Source: Paracoccaceae bacterium
GTDB lineage: Bacteria > Pseudomonadota > Alphaproteobacteria > Rhodobacterales > Rhodobacteraceae
Length of the DNA stretch: 9,294 bases
Direction of reading: 5' to 3'
Assembly (NCBI GenBank): GCA_007120685.1
Contig: SKNG01000205.1
Coordinates: 1 to 9,294 of the forward strand
Below, in pieces: positions 1-7,129 of the stretch (position 1 is the stretch's first letter; each line of letters opens with the position of its first letter). The notes under the pieces are model-generated. The model did not search any database, was not told where the DNA came from, and saw only the letters and a list, made by a program, of their open reading frames with translations. The position numbers and the translations under genes are program-made.

Positions 1-2344
1 TCTCGGCCTCGGTCAGGGTCCGCTCGCGCGGTTGCAGGCGCACGGTGATGGCCAGCGACTTGCGCCCGGCGCCCATCTGCGCCTCGGCCCGCTCGCCCGC
101 GAACTCGTCGAAGACCCGCACCGCCTCGATCAGCGCCTTGTCGGCGCCCTGGGCCGCATTGACCACGGCCTGCGCCTCGGTCCTTGCGTCCAGTACGAAG
201 GCGAAATCGCGCTCGACCGCCTGCAGGTCGCTGAGGCCCAGCGCCGGGCGGGTGGCACTGGCGGCGCGCGGCTGCGGGATCTCGGCCGGATGCAGGGTAA
301 AGGCCACGGCCTCTCCCTTGATGCCGAAGGCGCGCAGCACGCGCGGATGCACCGCGCCGAAACAGGCCAGCGTCTTCTTCGGCCCCAGCGTCAGCCGCCC
401 GGAGCGGCCGGGATGGAACCAGCCGGGCGCGGCACGGTCGATCTGCAACCGCGCCGGCGCGCCAAGTGCTGCCAGCACCGCCTCGGCATCGGCACGGGCG
501 TCGAACAGATCCGCCGGACGGCGGCTGCCATGAGGGTCGCGCGCGCCCTGATGGCCGACCAGCAGGCCGGTGGCCTGCAGCGCCTCCTCGCCCGGCTCGC
601 CGCCGCTGAAGGCCGGGCCGATCTCGAACAGCGCGACATCCATCGAACCCCGCGCCTGGTTGCGCGCGGCGGCCTGCAACAGGCCGGGCAGCAGATCCGG
701 GCGCAGATGCGTCATTTCGCTGCTGATCGGGTTTTCCAGTTGCACGGCCTGATCCCCGCCGCCGAACAGGCGCGCGGACTCGGCGTCGATGAAGCTGTAG
801 GTGATGCACTCATGATAGCCCAGCGCCGCCAGCGTGCGCCGTGCCATGCGCTCGCGTTTCTGCACCGGCGTCAGGATCGGCGCAGGCACACCCGGGGGCC
901 GGGGCAGCGGCGCGCCCTGCAGCTTCGTCAGCGAGGCGATGCGCGCCACCTCTTCCACCAGATCGGCCGCGCCCTGAATGTCCGGTCGCCAGGGTGGCGG
1001 GAAGGCCTGATCGCCGTCCAGCCTGAAACCCAGCGCCGTCAGGATGGCGCGCTGGTCGGCTTCCGGCACATCCATGCCCACCAACCGACCCATCGCGCCG
1101 GTATCGAAGGCATAGCTGCGCGTGGTATCGGGCACGGCACCGTCAGAGACCACATGCGAAGGGCTGCCGCCGCAGAGGTCCAGGATCATCTGCGTGGCCA
1201 GTTCCAGACCTTCGCCCGTAAAGGCCGGGTCCACGCCGCGTTCGAACCGGTAGCGGGCGTCGGAATTGACCTTCAGCGCGCGGCCGGTGGCGGCGATGGT
1301 GATGGGGTCCCAATAGGCGGATTCCAGGAACACATCGACGGTTTCATCGGTGCACCCCGAATGCTCGCCCCCCATGATGCCGGCGATGCTTTCCACGCCC
1401 GCCGCGTCCGAGATTGCCATCATGCCGGGCGCCAGGGTATAGGTCTTGCCGTCGAGCGCCAGGATTTCCTCGCCCCCCTGCGCGGGGTGAATGCGCAGGC
1501 TGTCGCCCGTCACCTTCGCCAGATCGAAGACATGCAACGGCCGGTTCAGCGCGACGGTGAAGAAATTGGTCACATCCACCAGCGCCGAGATCGGCCGCAG
1601 CCCGATCGCGCGCAGCCGTCTTTGCAGCCAGGCAGGCGAGGGGCCGTTCTTTACCCCCCGGATCACGCGGCCCATGAACAGCGGGCAGCCTTTTTCCTTC
1701 AGCGCGGGGTCGATGGCCACGCCCAGCGGGCTGTCGAACTGCCCGGCCACCGGTGCCACCTCCAGCGGCTTCAGCCGGCCCAGCCCGCGCGCGGCCAGAT
1801 CGCGGGCAATGCCGCGCACGCCCAGCGAATCGGGGCGGTTGGGGGTGACCTTGATGTAGATCATCGGGTCATTCAGTCCGGCATAATCGATGTAGCGCGC
1901 GCCCAGCGGCGCATCTGCCGGCAATTCGATCACGCCGTCATGGTCGTCCGAGATTTCCAGCTCGCGCTCCGAACACATCATCCCGTTCGATGCCTGGCCC
2001 CGGATCACCCCCGGTTTCAGATCGACCCCGGTGCCGGGAATATGCGTGCCCACCGGCGCGAAGACGCCCACCATGCCGGTGCGCGCATTGGGCGCGCCGC
2101 AGACCACCTGCACCTCGCTCGCCTTGCCATCTTCCAGCACCTCTACCCGGCACAGCCGCAGCCGGTCGGCATCGGGGTGGGGCGCGGCCTCGATGATACG
2201 CGCAATACGGAAGGCGCCCAGCCGGGCGGCGGGGTCGTCGATCTCCTCGACCTCCAGCCCCAGATCGGTCAGCGCCTCGGCGATCTGCTCAACCGTTGCC
2301 TCGGTTTCCAGATGGTCCTTCAGCCAGGACAGGGTGAATTTCAT
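1..2344 (-). CDS. pheT: Phenylalanyl-tRNA synthetase beta subunit, C-terminus cut by window edge
   Basis: Cytoplasmic beta chain of the alpha2beta2 enzyme that charges tRNA(Phe) with phenylalanine using ATP. The minus-strand reading starts MKFTLSWLKDHLETEATVEQI, the classic PheT N-terminus, and stays open for 781 codons to the window edge. The family is usually about 795-800 residues, so roughly the last 15-20 are missing. Visible in order: an EMAP/OB-fold tRNA-binding domain around residues 40-150 (VCGAPNARTGMVGVFAPVG near 81-99); the B3/B4 region with PSPAWLQRRL near 235 and SDARYRFERGVD near 360 (editing of mischarged Tyr is known for this region); a B5 domain near 400-470; a catalytic-like core; and the beginning of the anticodon-binding FDX-ACB domain from about 705 (LSDLQAVERDFAFVLD). 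The start at 2344 has only a weak G-rich ribosome site. pheS is not adjacent: the next gene upstream is divergent. No frameshift is seen. Confidence 0.97.
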   Translation of the reverse strand, partial: MKFTLSWLKDHLETEATVEQIAEALTDLGLEVEEIDDPAARLGAFRIARIIEAAPHPDADRLRLCRVEVLEDGKASEVQVVCGAPNARTGMVGVFAPVGTHIPGTGVDLKPGVIRGQASNGMMCSERELEISDDHDGVIELPADAPLGARYIDYAGLNDPMIYIKVTPNRPDSLGVRGIARDLAARGLGRLKPLEVAPVAGQFDSPLGVAIDPALKEKGCPLFMGRVIRGVKNGPSPAWLQRRLRAIGLRPISALVDVTNFFTVALNRPLHVFDLAKVTGDSLRIHPAQGGEEILALDGKTYTLAPGMMAISDAAGVESIAGIMGGEHSGCTDETVDVFLESAYWDPITIAATGRALKVNSDARYRFERGVDPAFTGEGLELATQMILDLCGGSPSHVVSDGAVPDTTRSYAFDTGAMGRLVGMDVPEADQRAILTALGFRLDGDQAFPPPWRPDIQGAADLVEEVARIASLTKLQGAPLPRPPGVPAPILTPVQKRERMARRTLAALGYHECITYSFIDAESARLFGGGDQAVQLENPISSEMTHLRPDLLPGLLQAAARNQARGSMDVALFEIGPAFSGGEPGEEALQATGLLVGHQGARDPHGSRRPADLFDARADAEAVLAALGAPARLQIDRAAPGWFHPGRSGRLTLGPKKTLACFGAVHPRVLRAFGIKGEAVAFTLHPAEIPQPRAASATRPALGLSDLQAVERDFAFVLDARTEAQAVVNAAQGADKALIEAVRVFDEFAGERAEAQMGAGRKSLAITVRLQPRERTLTEAE

Positions 2345-2378
2345 GGCGGCGCGCCCCCGGGAACAATGTTGCGCGTCC

Positions 2379-2407
2379 CGGATAAAGCGCCTTGCCCGCA
2401 GTGTGAA
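2379..2407 (-). promoter_or_regulatory. Candidate pheT promoter
   Basis: On the minus strand TTCACA (2407-2402) matches the -35 consensus TTGACA at five of six bases. It is followed after 17 bp by TATCCG (2384-2379), a weak -10. Transcription would begin near 2372, giving a leader of about 28 nt before the pheT ATG at 2344. The -35 overlaps one copy of the repeated AAGCGCTT palindrome. This is pattern matching only; alphaproteobacterial promoters are loosely conserved. Confidence 0.35.
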
Positions 2408-2427
2408 GCGCTTTTCGCGAAGCGCTT
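2406..2427. repeat. Duplicated AAGCGCTT palindrome (hairpin or operator)
   Basis: The self-complementary octamer AAGCGCTT occurs at 2406-2413 and again at 2420-2427, separated by TTCGCG. The two copies are 14 bp apart start to start. They can form an 8-bp stem with a 6-nt loop, or act as two protein half-sites. The pheT-proximal copy overlaps the candidate -35. AAGCGCTT resembles the core of LacI-family operators, but no regulator is encoded here. Confidence 0.5.
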
Positions 2428-2429
2428 GT

Positions 2430-2447
2430 CCGGCGCGCGAGCGCCGG
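2430..2447. repeat. Inverted repeat CCGGCG / CGCCGG
   Basis: CCGGCG (2430-2435) and CGCCGG (2442-2447) flank a 6-nt loop CGCGAG, directly next to the AAGCGCTT pair. There is no T-run on either side, so it is not an obvious terminator. In sequence this G+C rich, a 6-bp stem could arise by chance. Confidence 0.35.
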
Positions 2448-2478
2448 CACGCCCCGACCCGCCGGCGGCGAGGGCACG

Positions 2479-2502
2479 AAAAACGGCCCTTGCAAGGGCC
2501 GT
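2479..2502 (-). terminator. Intrinsic terminator-like hairpin pointing toward pheT
   Basis: Positions 2483-2502 form a perfect 20-bp palindrome whose half is ACGGCCCTTG. On the minus strand it is followed at once by a run of five T (2483-2479, the first belonging to the stem), the classic form of a Rho-independent terminator reading leftward. GGCAC at 2473-2477 and GTGCC at 2501-2505 could extend the stem around the T-run. It lies about 135 nt upstream of the pheT start. No minus-strand gene upstream needs it, so it either shields pheT from read-through or acts as an attenuator in a long pheT leader. Confidence 0.6.
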
Positions 2503-2505
2503 GCC

Positions 2506-2527
2506 AAAGGCGCGTCGACGCGCCTTT
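2506..2527. repeat. Perfect 22-bp palindrome, half AAAGGCGCGTC
   Basis: AAAGGCGCGTC at 2506-2516 is followed directly by its exact reverse complement to 2527. It lies 3 bp from the 2483-2502 palindrome, so two long perfect hairpins stand in tandem. It ends in TTT on both strands, giving weak bidirectional terminator character. It could equally be a symmetric protein site. A perfect 22-mer palindrome is unlikely by chance even at this base composition. Confidence 0.6.
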
Positions 2528-2530
2528 CTC

Positions 2531-2563
2531 CGCCGGGCGCCGCCGGGCGCCGGCGCCGGGCCC
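2531..2563. repeat. GC direct repeat and nested palindrome
   Basis: CGCCGGGCGC occurs twice in tandem (2531-2540 and 2541-2550) and runs into the 12-bp palindrome GGCGCCGGCGCC (2546-2557). The DNA here is almost pure G+C and strongly structured. It lies between the 22-bp palindrome and the start region of the plus-strand HIG1-type gene. I recognise no defined plus-strand promoter in 2528-2610. Confidence 0.4.
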
Positions 2564-2626
2564 TGCATTTTCGCTGGCATCGCGCGCCAAAGCCATTACA
2601 TCAGGGCCAACGGAAAGGACACGCGC

Positions 2627-2839
2627 ATGCCCCTGCTTCTGAGCGACCCGCTGTTCATCGTAGCCGCCATCGCCTCGCTGGCGGTGCTGGTGATCCTGGT
2701 CATAGGTGTCGGCGCCTTCGCGCGCGGCGGCGAATTCAACAAGCGCCACGCCAACCGGCTGATGCGTTACCGGCTGGCGGCGCAATTCGTGGCGGTGGTC
2801 ATCATCGTCGCCTTCGCGTGGATGAGAACAGGGAGCTGA
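2627..2839 (+). CDS. HIG1-domain twin-transmembrane protein
   Basis: A 70-residue inner-membrane protein with two predicted transmembrane helices, about residues 9-31 (LFIVAAIASLAVLVILVIG and onward) and 50-66. A short basic loop between them reads FNKRHANRLMRYRLAAQ. The Arg-rich loop followed by Gln resembles the conserved motif of HIG1-domain proteins (PF04588), whose mitochondrial relatives (Rcf1/HIGD) associate with cytochrome oxidase and respiratory supercomplexes. That role is not shown for this bacterial protein. I chose ATG 2627 because GGAAAGG lies at 2612-2618 and the hydrophobic profile starts there. The same frame is open far upstream, but only as an antisense shadow of pheT. It ends 4 nt before the adenosyltransferase gene, so the two are very likely co-transcribed. 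Confidence 0.85.
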   Translation: MPLLLSDPLFIVAAIASLAVLVILVIGVGAFARGGEFNKRHANRLMRYRLAAQFVAVVIIVAFAWMRTGS

Positions 2840-2843
2840 ACCC

Positions 2844-3416
2844 ATGGTGGTGCTGAACCGCATCTATACCCGCACCGGCGACAAGGGCGACACCGCGCTG
2901 GGCAACGGCGCCCGCGTGCCAAAGGACGCGCTGCGGGTCGAAGCTTACGGCACGGTGGACGAGACCAACGCTGTCCTGGGCCTTGCCCGCCTGCACGCCA
3001 CGGGCGACATGGCCGAGGCGATCACCCGCATCCAGAACGATCTTTTCGACCTGGGCGCCGATCTATGCCGCCCGGATATGGCAAGGGATGCCGAGGCCGA
3101 GTATACGCCCCTGCGCATCGTGCCCGCGCAAGTGGAGCGGCTGGAGGCTGAAATCGACGCGATGAACGCCAAGCTGGAGCCGCTGCGCAGCTTCATCCTG
3201 CCCGGCGGCTCGGCGCTGGCCGCGCATCTGCACCAGTGCCGCACCACCTGCCGGCGGGCCGAACGGCTGGCCGTGGGGCTGGCGCGCGAGGAGGATGTGA
3301 ACGAGGCCGCGCTGCGTTACCTGAACCGCCTGTCGGACTGGTTTTTCGTTGCCGGGCGCGTGGCCAACAATGACGGCGCGGATGACGTGCTTTGGGTGCC
3401 TGGCGCCAACCGATAG
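2844..3416 (+). CDS. pduO: PduO-type cob(I)alamin adenosyltransferase
   Basis: A 190-residue cytoplasmic enzyme that transfers the 5'-deoxyadenosyl group of ATP to cob(I)alamin, making adenosylcobalamin (coenzyme B12). Family hallmarks: the N-terminal ATP-binding segment YTRTGDKGDTALGNG (residues 8-22); RVEAYGTVDETNAVLG (31-46); the helix FILPGGSALAAHLHQCRTTC (117-136) with RRAER (137-141); and LNRLSDWFFVAGR (160-172). Length and motif order match the PduO/MMAB family rather than the CobA/BtuR or EutT types. Start ATG 2844 has GGGAG at 2831-2835 overlapping the end of the HIG1 gene. No cobalamin riboswitch or B12 synthesis gene is visible nearby, so this looks like cofactor supply for B12-dependent acyl-CoA mutases, which is an inference. 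It is also annotated as cobO in some genomes. Confidence 0.95.
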   Translation: MVVLNRIYTRTGDKGDTALGNGARVPKDALRVEAYGTVDETNAVLGLARLHATGDMAEAITRIQNDLFDLGADLCRPDMARDAEAEYTPLRIVPAQVERLEAEIDAMNAKLEPLRSFILPGGSALAAHLHQCRTTCRRAERLAVGLAREEDVNEAALRYLNRLSDWFFVAGRVANNDGADDVLWVPGANR

Positions 3417-3563
3417 GCCCCAACCGGGCAGGAAACGCGGCGTCTGCATGCAGCCTGCGGCGCTTTTTCCCCTGTTTTTCAGGTTCGGCAGGCAGTAGGA
3501 AGCTGGGCAAGGATCCAACGGCCCGGGCATCGTCCCGGCCATGAGAGGGAGAAGGGAACACCC
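3417..3563. other. Intergenic gap before etfB
   Basis: These 147 bp separate the adenosyltransferase from etfB. They contain the 10-bp palindrome CTGCATGCAG (3444-3453), bracketed by GCAGG (3429-3433) and CCTGC (3454-3458), then two T5 runs near 3464-3468 and 3475-3479. The stem is broken, so a terminator is possible but not convincing. A promoter for etfBA probably lies here given the gap, though I cannot point to clear boxes. The etfB ribosome site GAAGGGA is at 3551-3557. Confidence 0.4.
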
Positions 3564-4324
<761 letters not shown>

Positions 4325-4325
<1 letters not shown>

Positions 4326-5251
4326 TGGGCGTTCTTCTGTTTGCCGAAGTGACCGATGGGCAACTTTCGCTGGACGCCACCGCCAAGGCGGTGACGGCCG
4401 CGAAGGCGATGGGCGAGGTAACGGTGCTCTGTGCCGGTGCACGGGCCGCCGATGCTGCCGCCGAGGCCGCAAAGATCGACGGCGTGGCCAAGGTGCTCTG
4501 CGCCGAGGACGCAAGCCTGGGCCACCGTCTGGCGGAACCCACGGCGGCGCTGATCGCCAAGCTGGCGGAAGGCTACAGCCATGTCGTGGCGCCGGCGACG
4601 ACGGACGCGAAGAACATCCTGCCGCGGGTGGCGGCGCTGCTGGACGTGATGGTGATCTCGGATGTCTCCGGCGTTGTCGATGCCGACACGTTCGAGCGGC
4701 CCATCTATGCCGGCAACGCCATCCAGACCGTGAAATCGGCCGACAAAGTGAAAGTGGTGTCGATCCGCACCTCCACCTTCGATGCGGCGGGCGAGGGCGG
4801 CAACGCGTCGGTGGAAACCGTCTCGGCGGCCGACAATCCGGGCCTCAGCGAATGGGTCGAGGACAAGGTCGCGGCCTCGGACCGGCCGGAACTGACCTCG
4901 GCCAAGCGCGTGGTTTCGGGCGGCCGGGCGCTGGGGTCCAAGGAAGAATTCGTGCTGATCGAGAAACTGGCTGACAAGCTGGGCGCCGCCGTGGGCGCCA
5001 GCCGTGCGGCGGTCGATTCGGGCTATGCGCCGAATGACTGGCAGGTGGGCCAGACCGGCAAGGTGGTGGCGCCGGAACTCTATATCGCGGTCGGCATTTC
5101 CGGTGCGATTCAGCACCTGGCGGGGATGAAGGATTCAAAGATCATCGTCGCCATCAACAAGGACGAAGAGGCGCCGATCTTCCAGGTCGCCGATTACGGG
5201 CTGGTGGCGGATCTGTTCAGCGCCGTGCCAGAACTGACCGAGAAGCTGTAA
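4325..5251 (+). CDS. etfA: Electron transfer flavoprotein alpha subunit
   Basis: Alpha subunit (308 residues), which holds the redox-active FAD of ETF. The N-terminal domain (about 1-190) begins MGVLLFAEVTDGQL. The C-terminal FAD domain carries VVSGGRALGS (196-205), GASRAAVDSGYAPNDWQVGQ (224-243) and the ETF-alpha signature LYIAVGISGAIQHLAGM (252-268). It continues to SKIIVAINKDEEAPIFQVAD (271-290), another conserved stretch. Length is normal and no key segment is missing. It starts at ATG 4325 inside the etfB stop codon, with the ribosome site in the etfB 3' end. The pair is followed by a strong hairpin at 5277-5303, so the transcript probably ends there. No ETF:ubiquinone oxidoreductase gene is in the window. 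Confidence 0.98.
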
Positions 5252-5276
5252 GGCTCAGGCCAGAAAAAGGTTCAAC

Positions 5277-5303
5277 GCCCGCCCGCGCCACCTGCGGGCG
5301 GGC
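5277..5303 (+). terminator. Terminator after etfA, possibly bidirectional
   Basis: GCCCGCCCGC (5277-5286) and GCGGGCGGGC (5294-5303) form a perfect 10-bp G+C stem with a 7-nt loop, followed by TTCTTC. It sits 25 nt after the etfA stop and directly beside the stop of the convergent minus-strand gene. On the minus strand the hairpin is followed by GTTGAACCTTTTTC, so it may also serve that gene. Confidence 0.75.
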
Positions 5304-5307
5304 TTCT

Positions 5308-6006
5308 TCATGCGCGGGCGGCCGCCGCGGCGTGGAGCGCGGCCATCGCCCCGGCCAGGGCGGCGGCGGTCTCATTGAAACGGGCCAGATCGGCCCGCAG
5401 CACCCGACGCCCCTTGCCGCACAGGGCCTGCACGTCGTCCAGCGGCAACGGGATCCGATGCGGAGCCGGCAAATGCAGCATCACCCCGCGCGGTGGCAGC
5501 AGCCCCAGATGCAGCCGCAGACGTTCCAGCCACAGCGGCCGCAGCGCCCGGGCGATCACGGCAAACCGCGCGTCGCAGGTAGCGGCCAGCACGCCCAGCA
5601 GATGCCCGGTAAAGACGAATTCGGCGAAATCAGTTTCCGGAAACAGCCGCCGCAGGGGCGGGTGCGCGGCCACGAAACGGTCATTGCGGCGCGGATGCAC
5701 GGAATAAAACGGGTTCGACATGTTCCCCACCGGCGGCAGCAGCATGACGAAACACGCCGCCTTGCGCGCCCGCTCCGGCACCAACGGATCGGCCAGCCGC
5801 GCATCGATCCCTTCAATCCGCGCCTCGGGGCTGGATACCCGGCGCAGGATCCGGGCGGCATCGGGCACCGCGCCGCGCAGGCCGGCACCCGGGGACCGGT
5901 CCGCGCCGGGCAGATACAGTCCCGGCGGGTCGCGCAGCGCGGCTGCCAGCAGGGCAGAACGCCCCGCCCGCCGCGGCGCCTTTCGGACTGCGCCACATTG
6001 TTGCAT
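5308..6006 (-). CDS. DUF6473-like protein of unknown function
   Basis: A protein of 232 residues from the preferred start, with no assigned function. Its central part, NMSNPFYSVHPRRNDRF followed by PETDFAEFVFTGHLLGVL, closely resembles what I remember of DUF6473 proteins from Rhodobacterales (NMSN-FY-VHPRRNDRF, then VDFTEFHFTRHLL). The N-terminal 90 or so residues are Arg/Ala/Pro-rich and do not show the opening motifs I associate with that family, and the C-terminus also diverges and ends in an Ala-rich helix. No signal peptide or membrane helix is evident. I prefer ATG 6006 because an AAAGGG site lies about 8 nt upstream; an in-frame ATG at 6036 lacks one. Both termini being odd could mean a divergent paralog, a degrading copy or a misjudged start. 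That it is coding is supported by the conserved core. Confidence 0.65.
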   Translation of the reverse strand: MQQCGAVRKAPRRAGRSALLAAALRDPPGLYLPGADRSPGAGLRGAVPDAARILRRVSSPEARIEGIDARLADPLVPERARKAACFVMLLPPVGNMSNPFYSVHPRRNDRFVAAHPPLRRLFPETDFAEFVFTGHLLGVLAATCDARFAVIARALRPLWLERLRLHLGLLPPRGVMLHLPAPHRIPLPLDDVQALCGKGRRVLRADLARFNETAAALAGAMAALHAAAAARA

Positions 6007-6151
6007 GCCAACACCCTTTCTTCGCTCACCCACCATGGATTGTCTTCGCCAAGGGTTACAATTGCCTTACCGCCCGCCAGCCGCGCGCCGACCCTTGCAC
6101 CGCCACCGCCGCGAGGCATAAGCTGCGCCGGGATCAGCCAGGGAGTTCGGC
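6007..6151. other. Divergent promoter region between the DUF6473-like gene and hbd
   Basis: These 145 bp must hold start signals for both flanking genes. The leftward gene has a purine-rich ribosome site just inside the left end. The middle (about 6040-6070) is less G+C rich, with GGTTACAATTGCC around 6054-6066. I see no clear regulator site and no long inverted repeat. Confidence 0.4.
6095..6122 (+). promoter_or_regulatory. Candidate hbd promoter
   Basis: TTGCAC (6095-6100) is followed after 16 bp by CATAAG (6117-6122), a plausible sigma-70-like pair. Transcription would begin near 6129, with a short leader that includes the ribosome site GGGAG (6141-6145) before ATG 6152. Both boxes are weak matches. 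Confidence 0.35.
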
Positions 6152-7027
6152 ATGGAAATCAGAACCGTCGGCGTGGTGGGCGCGGGGCAGATGGGCAACG
6201 GCATCGCCCATGTGTTCGCGCTCGCGGGTTATGACGTGCTGCTCAACGACATCTCGGCCGAGACGCTGGAAAAGGCCGTGGCGCTGATCGACCGCAATCT
6301 GGAGCGCCAGGCCGCGCGCGGCAAGATCACGGCCGAGGACCACGGCGCCGCCATGGCCCGCATCCGCACGACCACCACGCTTGCCGATATCGGTGCCAGC
6401 GACCTGATCATCGAATCGGCGACCGAGCGCGAAACCGTCAAACAGGCGATCTTCGAGGATCTGCTGCCGCATCTGCAGCCGCATACAATCCTGACCTCGA
6501 ACACCTCGTCGATCTCCATCACCCGGCTGGCCAGCCGCACCGACCGGCCGGAACGCTTCATGGGGTTCCATTTCATGAACCCGGTGCCGGTGATGCAGCT
6601 GGTGGAACTGATCCGCGGCATCGCCACCGACGAACCCACCTACAAGACCCTGCTGGGCGTGGTCGAAAAGCTGGGCAAGACCGCGGCGAGTTCCGAGGAT
6701 TTCCCGGCCTTCATCGTCAACCGCATCCTGATGCCGATGATCAACGAGGCGGTCTACACACTCTATGAGGGCGTCGGCAACGTCCGCTCCATCGACGAAT
6801 CGATGAAACTGGGCGCCAATCACCCGATGGGTCCGCTGGAACTGGCCGATTTCATCGGGCTGGATACATGCCTCGCCATCATGAACGTGCTGCATGACGG
6901 GCTCGCGGACACGAAATACCGCCCCTGCCCGCTTCTGACCAAATATGTCGAGGCCGGCTGGCTGGGCCGCAAGACCAAACGCGGCTTCTACGACTATCGC
7001 GGCGACGAACCCGTCCCCACCCGCTGA
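6152..7027 (+). CDS. hbd: 3-hydroxybutyryl-CoA dehydrogenase
   Basis: A 291-residue cytoplasmic NAD(P)-dependent enzyme interconverting (S)-3-hydroxybutyryl-CoA and acetoacetyl-CoA, used in short-chain acyl-CoA oxidation and related pathways. The N-terminal Rossmann fold has VGVVGAGQMGNGIAHVFA (6-23), and the adenine-ribose Asp is probably D33 in LLNDIS. Aligned by eye to human HADH, the catalytic set is complete: Ser119 in SNTSS, His140 in GFHFMNPVPVMQLVE, Glu152, and Asn190 in FIVNR. The C-terminal dimerisation domain includes KLGANHPMGPLELADFIGLD (219-238) and ends GRKTKRGFYDY. It is a stand-alone enzyme rather than a fusion with enoyl-CoA hydratase. Start ATG 6152 has GGGAG at 6141-6145. 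Being beside etfBA, with a gene on the opposite strand between, fits a local acyl-CoA theme. It could also be named paaH or fadB-like. Confidence 0.96.
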   Translation: MEIRTVGVVGAGQMGNGIAHVFALAGYDVLLNDISAETLEKAVALIDRNLERQAARGKITAEDHGAAMARIRTTTTLADIGASDLIIESATERETVKQAIFEDLLPHLQPHTILTSNTSSISITRLASRTDRPERFMGFHFMNPVPVMQLVELIRGIATDEPTYKTLLGVVEKLGKTAASSEDFPAFIVNRILMPMINEAVYTLYEGVGNVRSIDESMKLGANHPMGPLELADFIGLDTCLAIMNVLHDGLADTKYRPCPLLTKYVEAGWLGRKTKRGFYDYRGDEPVPTR

Positions 7028-7090
7028 AAAACCCGCGCCCCCTTCATCTTGCCTGAAATACTCTGGGGGGGGAGCGCGCCACCGGCGCGC
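7027..7090 (-). terminator. Probable terminator of the hprK-rapZ-EIIA-HPr operon
   Basis: Read on the minus strand, a C-run (7072-7065) is followed by a 22-nt loop, then GGGGG (7042-7038), GCGCGGG and five T (7031-7027). The C and G runs pair, and the T-run overlaps the last base of the hbd stop codon. The preceding hairpin at 7090-7074 may add to the structure. It lies 40-100 nt after the HPr stop, where an operon terminator is expected. The loop is long, so this is a probable call only. Confidence 0.45.
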
Positions 7091-7109
7091 GTGGGGGGCA
7101 AGGCCCCCC
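7074..7109. repeat. Two back-to-back 7-bp hairpins
   Basis: GCGCGCC (7074-7080), ACC, GGCGCGC (7084-7090) form one hairpin. Two bases later GGGGGGC (7093-7099), AAG, GCCCCCC (7103-7109) form another of the same size. Both have perfect 7-bp stems and 3-nt loops. They follow the segment CTTGCCTGAAATACTC (7048-7063). I recall similar segments next to G-runs in intergenic DNA of other Rhodobacteraceae, but cannot verify it here. Confidence 0.6.
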
Positions 7110-7129
7110 GCCCCGGCATCCGCCCGGCG

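Noticed and set aside
32..2626. Very long plus-strand open frame opposite pheT, running in frame into the HIG1-type gene
   Set aside because: It is Arg/His/Gln-rich with no recognisable domain and lies exactly antisense to an intact pheT. Such frames are common in high-GC DNA. Only the final 70 codons (2627-2839) are a real gene.
2596..2628. Short minus-strand frame MRVSFPLALM as a possible pheT leader peptide
   Set aside because: It has one Phe codon only, overlaps the HIG1 gene start, and is not placed to stall a ribosome next to the terminator hairpin.
3429..3479. Clean Rho-independent terminator after the adenosyltransferase gene
   Set aside because: The possible stem is interrupted and the T-runs are not directly next to it, so I list the stretch only as an intergenic region of interest.
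5332..6234. 300-codon plus-strand frame opposite the DUF6473-like gene
   Set aside because: It runs into the hbd start out of frame with it and is Gln/Arg-rich without motifs. The minus-strand frame carries the conserved core instead.
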